Origin: JANNYA01 sp043754435
Lineage (GTDB): Bacteria; Pseudomonadota; Gammaproteobacteria; Xanthomonadales; SZUA-5
NCBI GenBank assembly: GCA_043754435.1
Contig: JAYUUS010000180.1
Coordinates: 1 to 34,129 of the forward strand
DNA: 34,129 nucleotides
Direction of reading: 5' to 3'
Positions 8,144-15,308 of the stretch are shown in pieces (position 1 is the stretch's first letter; every line of letters starts with the position of its first letter). Under the pieces are notes generated by a model. The model was not told the origin of the DNA and did no database searches. It worked only from the letters and a program-made list of their open reading frames with translations. Made by a program: the position numbers and the translations under genes.

Positions 8144-9112
8144 GTGAAAATCGTGAACTTGCGGCGCTTGACGTTTATTTGCACGTTCCTGCTAGGACTT
8201 TCAGCCTGCAAGTCGGAAAAAACGGCTGGCTATCAGGGCTATTTGGAGGCGGATTACGCCTACATCGCAAGTTCAGCCTCGGGCAGATTGATTGATTGAT
8301 TGATTGAACTGAACGTTGAACGCGGCGCGCAGGTGGTGCAAGGTACAAAGCTGTATGCGCTCGACGCGCAATTGCAGAGTAGCCAAGTTGTAGAAGCACA
8401 AGCGCGCGTCGCGCAGGCGCAAGCGCAGCGGGATGATCTTGCGCAGGGTTTGCGGCCGGTGGAAATTGCAGTGATTGCCGAGCGCGTGAGCGAAGCGCGC
8501 GCGGCACTGAAACTGGCGCAGTCAGAACTACTGCGTGCGCGTGAGTTGAAAAGCAGGAAACTGCTTTCCGCCGATGCGCTAGAGCATGCCGACAGCGCCC
8601 AGGCGCAAGCGAGTGCGCGCCTACACTCCCTGATTGCGCAACAAAAAAGTGCAGAGCTGGCAGCGCGGCCGAATGCTCTGCTTGCCGCCGATGCCCTAGT
8701 TGCTGGGGGCGCGGCTGCGCTTGAGCAGGCCAACTGGCAATTGCGTCAGATGCAGCTAGTCGCAGATAAAAATGCGCGCGTAGACGATGTTTTATTTCAG
8801 TTCGGCGAATGGGCGCCCGCAGGTGCGCCGGTGGTGAAACTATTGCCAGAACAGGGCCCATTTGTGCGCTTTTTTGTGCCTTTGCAGGAACTCAGCCTTT
8901 GGCGGCTTGGTGCTGACGTTGCGATCAGCTGCGCCGCGTGTCCAACGGGAATAGAAGGGAAGCTGAGTTTCATCGCGGCGGCACCGGAATACACGCCGCC
9001 GCTGATTTTTAGCGAGTCCCGCAGTGACGATTTGATGGTTCGGCTGGAAGCCAAGTTAACTCAGCCGTCTCTATTAGCGCCTGGTCTGCCCGTTACGGTG
9101 TTCAAAAAGTGA
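8144..9112 (+). pseudogene. HlyD-like lipoprotein adaptor of an ABC-2 exporter, interrupted by TGA in a GATT repeat
   Basis: From GTG 8144 (GGAA at 8135) the frame encodes a lipoprotein signal with lipobox LSAC (Cys22), then GYLEADYAYIASSASGRLID and a TGA at 8297-8299. The same frame resumes at once with TTG 8300 and continues LIELNVERGAQVVQGTKLYA, the expected biotinyl-lipoyl-like start of a membrane-fusion protein. A long Ala/Gln-rich coiled-coil hairpin (about 8390-8760) and the beta-barrel part follow, ending VTVFKK. With two GATT units instead of five, the protein would read SGRLIELN without a stop. Re-initiation at TTG 8300 gives 270 residues lacking the lipid anchor. The last codons overlap the ATPase start by four bases (GTGA), so an operon is clear. 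Confidence 0.85.
8286..8307 (+). repeat. tetranucleotide tandem repeat (GATT)5 plus GA
   Basis: Five perfect GATT units (8286-8305) plus GA lie inside the coding frame of the exporter adaptor gene. Only two units keep the frame open without a stop. One unit gives TGA in frame, and three or more give TGA at the fifth codon of the tract. Such tracts mutate by slipped-strand mispairing. Confidence 0.9.
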
Positions 9113-10236
9113 CTGATTTGGTCATCGACGTGCGTGGTTTGACCAAAGCCTTTGGTGGTAAGCCGGTGGTCGATGGGCTGGACTTGCGCGTGGAACGTGG
9201 CGCTATTTATGAGTTTTTAGGGCCGAACGGCAGCGGCAAAACTACATCAATCCGTATGCTGTGCGGACTTTTGACACCCGATGCTGGCAGCGGCACGTGT
9301 TTAGGGCTGGATGTGCGCCGCCAGAGTGCTTTGGTCAAAGCGCAGGTCGGCTATATGACACAAAAATTCAGCTGGTGGGAGGATCTGACGATTCAAGAGA
9401 ATTTGCGCTTCGCTGGGCGTATGCATGGCGTGCCAAACCTACATAAAACGGTGCAGGCGACGCTGGAGCGCTTAGGTTTGAGCGCACGGCGGCACCAGCT
9501 TGCCGGTGCGCTTTCCGGCGGTTGGAAACAGCGTTTGGCCCTGGCTGCGTGTTTGCTGCATCAGCCTAAGCTTTTATTACCTGATGAACCGACTGCGGGT
9601 GTAGATCCAAAAGCTCGGCGTGATTTCTGGGCCGAAATCCATGCCTTAGCGCGCGAAGGCTTGACGGTGTTGGTTTCTACACACTACATGGATGAAGCAG
9701 AGCGATGTCATCGCCTAGCCTACATCACGAACGGCAAATTGTTGGCGGAAGGCACGGTGGCGCAAATTCTGCAGCGTGTGGGTTTGACGACTTATGCCAT
9801 TGACGGGCCCAGTCTGATGGGCGTAATTTTGACGATGACGCTGATTATGCAAACCGGGCTTGCTATCGCGCGCGAACGTGAGCGCGGCACGATGGAGAAT
9901 TTGCTCGCGATGCCGGTGCGACCGCTGGAGGTAATGATCGGCAAGCTGCTGCCCTATATTTTGGTCGCCTACATCCAGGTTGCCGTCATTCTAAGTGCCG
10001 CGCATTTTATTTTCGCGGTGCCCATTTTGGGCTCAATTCCGCTGCTGCTGGGCTGCGTGCTGGTGTTTGTGATTGCAAACCTATCCGTCGGGCTGCTGTT
10101 TTCAACGCTGGCGCGCAATCAAATGCAGGTCATGCAAATGACATTTTTCTTCTTTTTGCCCTCAATCCTGCTGTCCGGCTTTCTGAGTGTTTTAAACCTA
10201 AACCTGGAAATTGCGCCGCGCGCCCAAAGTAACTAA
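9109..10236 (+). CDS. ABC-2 exporter ATPase fused in frame to a permease C-terminal half (deletion fusion)
   Basis: Residues 1-232 are an ABC ATPase of the drug/YbhF type: Walker A GPNGSGKTT (38-46), signature LSGGW (135-139), Walker B LLLPDE (155-160), H-loop His192. Pro158 in Walker B, where a hydrophobic residue is usual, and FLG preceded by Glu rather than Gly (YEFLG) are odd. At about residue 234 (near base 9810) the text switches from ATPase (TTYAIDGP) to ABC-2 permease (MGVILTMTLIMQTGLAIARERERGTMENLLAMPVRP is the usual middle segment). The rest of the ATPase and the N-terminal half of the permease are missing. The C-terminus departs from the family after PSILLSGF (residue 358, base ~10180) and ends RAQSN, overlapping the convergent gene by 39 bases. 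Export activity is unlikely. Confidence 0.85.
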   Translation: MTDLVIDVRGLTKAFGGKPVVDGLDLRVERGAIYEFLGPNGSGKTTSIRMLCGLLTPDAGSGTCLGLDVRRQSALVKAQVGYMTQKFSWWEDLTIQENLRFAGRMHGVPNLHKTVQATLERLGLSARRHQLAGALSGGWKQRLALAACLLHQPKLLLPDEPTAGVDPKARRDFWAEIHALAREGLTVLVSTHYMDEAERCHRLAYITNGKLLAEGTVAQILQRVGLTTYAIDGPSLMGVILTMTLIMQTGLAIARERERGTMENLLAMPVRPLEVMIGKLLPYILVAYIQVAVILSAAHFIFAVPILGSIPLLLGCVLVFVIANLSVGLLFSTLARNQMQVMQMTFFFFLPSILLSGFLSVLNLNLEIAPRAQSN

Positions 10237-11442
10237 ACCGAGCATCAGCAGGAGCGTGCCAAAAATGCTGAGCGTTGGCACCGGCACCGGCGCTGCCACT
10301 GGCAGGCCAACGACAACCGTTACGTTGACGCTGTTATCAGACTTTATGCAGTCAACACCATCGGTACGCACGCTAGCGCTGTTGCCGACATTAGCGGCAC
10401 CACCCAACACGGTGTAGTTACTGGTATAGCTGCGCGTCTCACCAGGGTTGAGATTACCTAGGCTACAGGGAAGGGCGGTGCAGGCACCCGTCACCGATAC
10501 CAGGGTTAAATTAGCGACGGGTGGTTCAAGCACCTGGACGTTCGTTGCGATGCTGGTGCCGGTATTGCGCACGACGCTGGTGATGCTAAAAGTATTGCCC
10601 ACGCTTGCAGCGCTGGCGCTACGCGTGATGCTGACACTGGCGCGTGGGCCATATTCCAAGTCGCTCCAGCGGGCGTCAAAGGTGGAGCCAAAGTTGTAGT
10701 TTTCCACGCTAGCTGAACGTGCCCGAGTGGGCGGGCCTTGACTGGGATCAATCGGAATCAGGGTAGTGTCGGTAAAAACTAAATTACCGTTAAGATAATA
10801 CTCAAGCGTGGTGCCGGTAAAGCTGACACACATATCGTTCCAAGCGTCAGTTAAAAATGGTGCGGTCAGGTTAATCCAGCCGTCGGCGATGCCCTTTTTC
10901 AAAATACGCATGCGTGGCGCGCCACCGCCTGCGAGCTGGTCAGCAATTTGGGCATTGGAAAAACCAATGGCACCGTAATAAAAGCAATCATCATTACCTG
11001 CTGGGCAAATGCCATCATTAGCGAGTGGGGTGTAGATCAAAAGCAGTTCACTGCGGCGATTGAGTGCCGTATTAGCAAGATTTGAGGAGTTCCAACTTGC
11101 CGGAATATAAAGGCTGCCAGCGATGGTTACGCCTGCGCCTTGCACGCTTGGAAAGCTAATTTCGCGGCCCTGGATGTTATAGAAATTACCGGTAAATGCC
11201 GGTGGACGCGCGTTCGGGCCGTCCAGTGCGTCAACGCCGATGTTTAAGACATCAAAGCGGCCCAAGGCATTTGCCGTCGTGCTCCACACTCTAGGCGGGA
11301 AACGTCCCACACTCCAAGCGTTTGGCGAAAGCGGGCCAGCGCTTATTGGGTGCGCGGGAAATCTTGTCGCGTAAGCATTGGGTGCGCTTAGCGCGGCGAC
11401 GCTCAGTATCGAAAAGAGTGACAATTGCAGTTTGCTTGGCAT
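10198..11442 (-). CDS. secreted DUF11-type protein with IPTL-CTERM-like sorting signal
   Basis: 414 residues. A signal peptide (about 1-25, ending NAYA) precedes a LamG-like beta-sandwich region (about 50-265, with WNDMCVSFTGTTLEYYLNG). A DUF11-like repeat domain follows (about 270-375, SVVRNTGTSIATNVQV and GNLNPGETRSY). The C-terminus has VPTLSIFG, a hydrophobic helix and GARRNFQV, the three-part plan of IPTL-CTERM signals, which are known to be handled by a dedicated exosortase. The usual Trp of the signature is Phe here. The protein is therefore probably processed and attached at the envelope. No exosortase gene is in the window. Its 3' end abuts the broken exporter. Confidence 0.82.
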   Translation of the reverse strand: MPSKLQLSLFSILSVAALSAPNAYATRFPAHPISAGPLSPNAWSVGRFPPRVWSTTANALGRFDVLNIGVDALDGPNARPPAFTGNFYNIQGREISFPSVQGAGVTIAGSLYIPASWNSSNLANTALNRRSELLLIYTPLANDGICPAGNDDCFYYGAIGFSNAQIADQLAGGGAPRMRILKKGIADGWINLTAPFLTDAWNDMCVSFTGTTLEYYLNGNLVFTDTTLIPIDPSQGPPTRARSASVENYNFGSTFDARWSDLEYGPRASVSITRSASAASVGNTFSITSVVRNTGTSIATNVQVLEPPVANLTLVSVTGACTALPCSLGNLNPGETRSYTSNYTVLGGAANVGNSASVRTDGVDCIKSDNSVNVTVVVGLPVAAPVPVPTLSIFGTLLLMLGLVTLGARRNFQV

Positions 11443-11491
11443 AAGGTACTCAAAAGGTTTGACTGAAGAAAAATTTGATGGCTAACGCTCT

Positions 11492-11520
11492 GATAATGCT
11501 GGCATAGCATTTTTTATAAT
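11492..11520 (+). promoter_or_regulatory. candidate promoter upstream of pilB
   Basis: A perfect -10 hexamer TATAAT lies at 11515-11520, about 190 bases before the pilB ATG. The -35 region (GATAAT, 11492-11497, 17-base spacing) is poor. The same place holds a small hairpin, AATGCT and AGCATT around GGCAT (11495-11511), followed by T5, so it could instead be a weak terminator. No sigma-54 type GG/GC element was found in this 265-base gap. Confidence 0.25.
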
Positions 11521-11707
11521 AGACCTTTAGTAGTGATAGCGTCTGTTCGCCAGCCCACACCTGAACAGTTGTTGTTTACAGGTTTGGATTTTATCCAAGT
11601 GCTGTCAAATTTCGCGTAGTCGGATTAAGTCATATCCGCGAAAGTCGCATCAGCCACATAAAAAGCTGTGGCACACTTGCCTCCTGGCTATACAACGTAA
11701 GGTGGTT

Positions 11708-13462
11708 ATGAGCGGTATTGGTTCTAACTCAACTCCCAGCGCAAGTGGTGCGAACTTATCTGGTTTCACGGGCATCCTTCGGCGCTTGGTGGCTGAAGGT
11801 TCGCTCAAAGAACTAGACGCAAAGCGTGCACTGGATGCGACCACAAAGGTCAAGCAATCGGTTGCAACTTATTTAGTTGACAACGGGATTTGCGATCCAA
11901 AGTTGGTGGCATTGGCCTCGTCTGCTGAATTCGGCGTGCCGCTTTTCGACCCACTGTCATTGGATTTGGCGCAAACCGCGATCAATTTAGTGGACGCCAA
12001 ATTGATCGAAAAGCACCGCGCATTCCCGCTTTTTAAGCGGGGTAATCGCCTGTTTGTGGGTTTGTCAGACCCGACCAATTTTCGTGCTTTGGAAGAAATT
12101 AAGTTTCAGTCCAACTTAATCGTTGAGCCGATTTTGATTAACGATGATCAGCTTACGCGGGCAATAGAGCTGGCGCAGGCGGCTTCGTCGACCACGATTG
12201 AGGGGATGGACGACAGCGAAGGCATGGAAAACTTGGAATTGGGCGATACCGACGATGGCGATGCAGCGCCCGGTACCGGCCATGACGCGAGCGGTGTTGA
12301 TGATACCCCGGTAGTGCGTTTCATTAACAAAGTATTGGTGGACGCGATTAAAAAGGGTGCCTCAGATATCCACTTTGAGCCTTACGAACTTAATTACCGG
12401 GTGCGTTTGCGCATTGACGGCATTTTGCGTGCGGTCGCGGCACCGCCCATTAAACTCGCCGGGCGCATATCCGCGCGGATTAAAGTGATGGCGAGCTTGG
12501 ATATTGCCGAGCGCCGGGTGCCGCAAGATGGTCGTATTAAGCTCAATTTGAGCAAAACCAAGAGCATGGACTTTCGCGTTAGCACGTGCCCGACTTTATT
12601 TGGCGAAAAAGTGGTCATGCGGATTTTGGATGCCTCAGCGGCCAAGATGGGGATCGACAAACTCGGTTATGAAGACGAGCAGAAAAAGCTATTTTTAGAT
12701 GCGATTGATAAACCTTACGGCATGGTATTGGTGACCGGCCCGACCGGTTCGGGTAAAACCGTGTCGCTCTACACCGCGCTTAATATTCTCAATACCGAAG
12801 GTAGAAATATCTCAACTGCGGAAGACCCAGTCGAAATTCGGGTGTCAGGCATCAATCAGGTGCAGCAAAATATTCGTGCCGGCATGACTTTTGGTGCCGC
12901 TCTTCGATCATTTTTGCGCCAAGATCCAGACGTGATTATGGTGGGCGAAATCCGCGATTTAGAAACAGCAGAAATCGCGGTTAAAGCAGCGCAAACCGGG
13001 CACATGGTGCTATCGACCTTGCACACCAACGATGCGCCGCAAACCATTTCCCGGCTGATGAATATGGGTATTGCCCCCTTCAATATCATTAGCTCGGTGA
13101 CGCTAGTCATCGCGCAACGCTTAGCGCGGCGCTTACACGATTGCAAAAAGCCGCAAACATTGCCCGCGAATGCGCTGATTGCTGAAGGCTACACCGAGGA
13201 TGACATCAAATCAGGCATGCAGATGTTTGAGGCGGTCGGGTGTAATGGCTGTAGTGACGGTTACAAAGGTCGACTTGGGATCTATCAAGTGATGCCGATT
13301 AATGAGTCGATTGCGAAAATCATTTTGGCGGGTGGCAATAGCCTGCAAATTGCTGAAGAAGCCCGTCGCCAAGGCATCAACGATCTCCGCCGCTCGGCTT
13401 TGATCAAGGCTAAAAATGGCTTTACCAGCCTGGCGGAAATTAATCGGGTAACGAAGGATTAG
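11708..13462 (+). CDS. pilB: type IV pilus extension ATPase PilB
   Basis: Cytoplasmic hexameric ATPase that powers pilus extension, 584 residues from ATG 11708; a GTG two codons upstream is an alternative. The N-terminal MshEN/GSPII_E-N domain (about 20-160) is followed by an acidic linker (about 165-200) and the GspE-type ATPase core. The core has Walker A GPTGSGKT (~344-351), Asp box STAEDPVE, Walker B region DPDVIMVGEIRD and His box STLHTND. The C-terminal zinc motif is incomplete: HDCKKP has a single Cys where paired cysteines are usual, while GCNGC is intact. pilC and pilD do not follow; the next gene is hsdM, so this copy stands apart from the usual pilBCD cluster. Confidence 0.93.
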   Translation: MSGIGSNSTPSASGANLSGFTGILRRLVAEGSLKELDAKRALDATTKVKQSVATYLVDNGICDPKLVALASSAEFGVPLFDPLSLDLAQTAINLVDAKLIEKHRAFPLFKRGNRLFVGLSDPTNFRALEEIKFQSNLIVEPILINDDQLTRAIELAQAASSTTIEGMDDSEGMENLELGDTDDGDAAPGTGHDASGVDDTPVVRFINKVLVDAIKKGASDIHFEPYELNYRVRLRIDGILRAVAAPPIKLAGRISARIKVMASLDIAERRVPQDGRIKLNLSKTKSMDFRVSTCPTLFGEKVVMRILDASAAKMGIDKLGYEDEQKKLFLDAIDKPYGMVLVTGPTGSGKTVSLYTALNILNTEGRNISTAEDPVEIRVSGINQVQQNIRAGMTFGAALRSFLRQDPDVIMVGEIRDLETAEIAVKAAQTGHMVLSTLHTNDAPQTISRLMNMGIAPFNIISSVTLVIAQRLARRLHDCKKPQTLPANALIAEGYTEDDIKSGMQMFEAVGCNGCSDGYKGRLGIYQVMPINESIAKIILAGGNSLQIAEEARRQGINDLRRSALIKAKNGFTSLAEINRVTKD

Positions 13463-13569
13463 TGCAATTGCAGATGAGCGAGTCTTCAAATTCCGCTTCA
13501 TAAAGATTGCACCGCGAGCGTTGGGAATACAGGTAATCTCGCCAGGATTTGACCTACGCTTGGGCCTCA

Positions 13570-14904
13570 ATGTTTGAACAAACCTTCAAAAATATCGACG
13601 ACGTCTTGTGGAAAGACGCCGGTTGCACCAGCGAGCTGGACTACACCGAGCAAAGCTCGTGGCTGTTGTTCCTAAAATACCTGGATGCCCTGGAGCAAGA
13701 CAAAGCCACCGAAGCCGCATTGGAAGGCAAAAGCTATCATGCCATTCTGGATTTGCCGTATCGCTGGGAAACTTGGGCCGCACCCAAAGACGCAGTCGGT
13801 AAAATTGATCACAACGCCGCACTTTCTGGCGATGACTTGATTGTTTTCGTCAACTTTCGACTTTTCCCGTATCTGCACGGCTTCAAACAAAAGGCGAGCG
13901 GGCCGAACACCATCGAATACAAGATCGGCGAAATTTTCGGGGAGATTAAAAACCGCATCCAAAGCGGCTACAACCTGCGCGAAGTCATTGATCATATTGA
14001 CGAATTGCGCTTTCAGTCGCAAACCGAAAAGCACGAGCTGTCGCATTTGTACGAAGCCAAGATCAAAAATATGGGCAACGCCGGGCGCAACGGCGGCAAG
14101 TACTACACCCCGCGCCCGCTGATTCGCGCGATTGTTGCGGTCACAGCACCTACGCTTGGCGAAACCATCTGCGACCCAGCGGTGGGCTCGGCCGGGTTTT
14201 TATGCGAATCGTTTGACTACTTGCGCGCGCAAAACCCGAACCGCAGCACCGCGCAAGATCGCAACCTGCAAGAGCGCACCCTGTATGGCAAGGAAAAGAA
14301 ATCCTTAGCCTATGTGATTGCGATCATGAATATGATTCTGCACGGCATCGAAGCGCCGAACATTATTCACACCAACACGCTGGCAGAAAACCTAAGCGAC
14401 GTACAGGAAAAAGACCGCTTCAATATCATTCTGGCCAATCCACCCTTTGGCGGCAAAGAACGCAAGGAAGTGCAGCAAAACTTCCCCATCCGCACCGGCG
14501 AAACCGCGTTTTTATTCCTGCAGCACTTCATCAAAATTTTAAAAGCCGGTGGCCGCGCTGGCATCGTGATCAAAAATACTTTTCTGTCCAACACCGACAA
14601 CGCCTCGGTCAGCCTGCGCCAAAAGCTGCCGGAAGAATGCAATCTACACACCGTGCTGGACTGCCCCGGCGGCACTTTTATCGGTGCGGGCGTAAAAACC
14701 GTGGTGCTGTTTTTTGAGAAAGGCAGTAAAACCCGCAAAGTCTGGTTCTATCAGTTAGAACCCGGCCGCAATATGGGCAAAACCAACCCGCTCAATGACG
14801 CCGATTTAGCCGAGTTCATCGAGTCACAAAAAACCGCTGCCGATTCGCCGAAAAGCTGGAGCGTTGATGTTGCTAACATTGACGCTAAGAGCTTTGATTT
14901 ATAA
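13570..14904 (+). CDS. hsdM: type I restriction-modification DNA methyltransferase subunit HsdM, prematurely terminated
   Basis: N6-adenine methyltransferase subunit. ATG 13570 is chosen because the family starts MFEQTFKNIDDVLWKDAG; a TTG at 13549 adds seven unrelated residues. The helical HsdM N-domain spans about 1-140. Next come NGGKYYTPRPLI (DNA-adjacent loop), SAM motif I DPAVGSAGFL (~202-211) and catalytic motif IV NPPFGG (~290-295). The frame stops with TAA at 14902-14904 after AKSFDL, but in the same frame the next 40 codons still encode the usual C-terminal tail (separate entry). 444 residues with all catalytic motifs present; methylation may survive, though the tail normally contacts HsdS or other subunits. 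Confidence 0.9.
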   Translation: MFEQTFKNIDDVLWKDAGCTSELDYTEQSSWLLFLKYLDALEQDKATEAALEGKSYHAILDLPYRWETWAAPKDAVGKIDHNAALSGDDLIVFVNFRLFPYLHGFKQKASGPNTIEYKIGEIFGEIKNRIQSGYNLREVIDHIDELRFQSQTEKHELSHLYEAKIKNMGNAGRNGGKYYTPRPLIRAIVAVTAPTLGETICDPAVGSAGFLCESFDYLRAQNPNRSTAQDRNLQERTLYGKEKKSLAYVIAIMNMILHGIEAPNIIHTNTLAENLSDVQEKDRFNIILANPPFGGKERKEVQQNFPIRTGETAFLFLQHFIKILKAGGRAGIVIKNTFLSNTDNASVSLRQKLPEECNLHTVLDCPGGTFIGAGVKTVVLFFEKGSKTRKVWFYQLEPGRNMGKTNPLNDADLAEFIESQKTAADSPKSWSVDVANIDAKSFDL

Positions 14905-15027
14905 GTGAAAAACCCAAACGGCGTGGAAGTGATAGCGCACCGCAGCCTGGAGGTAATCATGGACGAAATTGCCGCGTTGGATGCTGAGAGTGCGGAAGTT
15001 TTGGCGGCGATTCGGGGGTTGTTGTGA
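14905..15027 (+). pseudogene. C-terminal tail of HsdM, downstream of an in-frame stop
   Basis: Directly after the TAA of hsdM the same frame reads VKNPNGVEVIAHRS, then IMDEIAALDAESAEVLAAI, ending RGLL and TGA at 15025. This matches, from memory of the family, the conserved HsdM C-terminus that normally continues from FDLSVKNPN. A Ser codon has apparently become TAA. The GTG at 14905 abuts the stop (TAAGTG), so re-initiation is possible, though no good ribosome binding site precedes it. Confidence 0.82.
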
Positions 15028-15308
15028 GGCTCACAGACATGGCAACGACGAAAAACCCGCCACAACCAGCTCCCTCGCCCCGCCGAAACCCAGTGGGCAA
15101 AGCGCCAACCGAACTACGGGGAGAGGGTTGGGGTGAGGGGCAAGCGCGCTTTATTGCTGTCGCGATTGCCAAGAACCGTACAGTCCAGCCCCTCACCCCC
15201 GCCCTCTCCCCGCGCATGGTTTTTCGCACGAATGTAGCGTGGCGGCGTGGAGAGGGAGCCGGTTGCGGTTTGGCGTGGGATTCTGGCTTTAGTGGAGCTG
15301 GCTTGTGA
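15024..15308 (+). CDS. repeat-derived open frame bridging hsdM and hsdS (doubtful gene)
   Basis: A 94-codon frame starts at GTG 15024, overlapping the TGA of the hsdM tail by four bases (GTGA). It ends with TGA 15306-15308, overlapping the GTG of hsdS by four bases. Its protein, rich in Pro, Arg and Gly, is encoded almost entirely by the inverted REP-like copies and resembles no known protein. It is unlikely to be a functional protein, but reading it could couple translation from hsdM to hsdS. Confidence 0.2.
   Translation: MRLTDMATTKNPPQPAPSPRRNPVGKAPTELRGEGWGEGQARFIAVAIAKNRTVQPLTPALSPRMVFRTNVAWRRGEGAGCGLAWDSGFSGAGL
15064..15267. repeat. two inverted copies of a CCCTCACCCC/GGGGAGAGGG REP-like element
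   Basis: Copy A (about 15064-15141) begins AACCAGCTCCCTCGCCCC and ends GGGGAGAGGG, then TTGGGGTGAGGGGC. Copy B (about 15188-15267) is the reverse arrangement, beginning GCCCCTCACCCCCGCCCTCT and ending GAGAGGGAGCCGGTTGCGG. Each copy can form a hairpin, and the two can pair with each other. This element type is known as a dispersed repeat in many beta- and gammaproteobacteria. It sits between hsdM and hsdS, genes that are normally adjacent or overlapping. Confidence 0.82.

Noticed and set aside
8175..8861. 228-codon minus-strand frame opposite the HlyD-like gene
   Set aside because: Proline/Ala/Arg-rich shadow of the adaptor gene, whose domains are clear on the plus strand.
11495..11515. Hairpin plus T5 as a terminator
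   Set aside because: Six-base, AT-rich stem only, and located upstream of both flanking genes, where a terminator would have no clear role.
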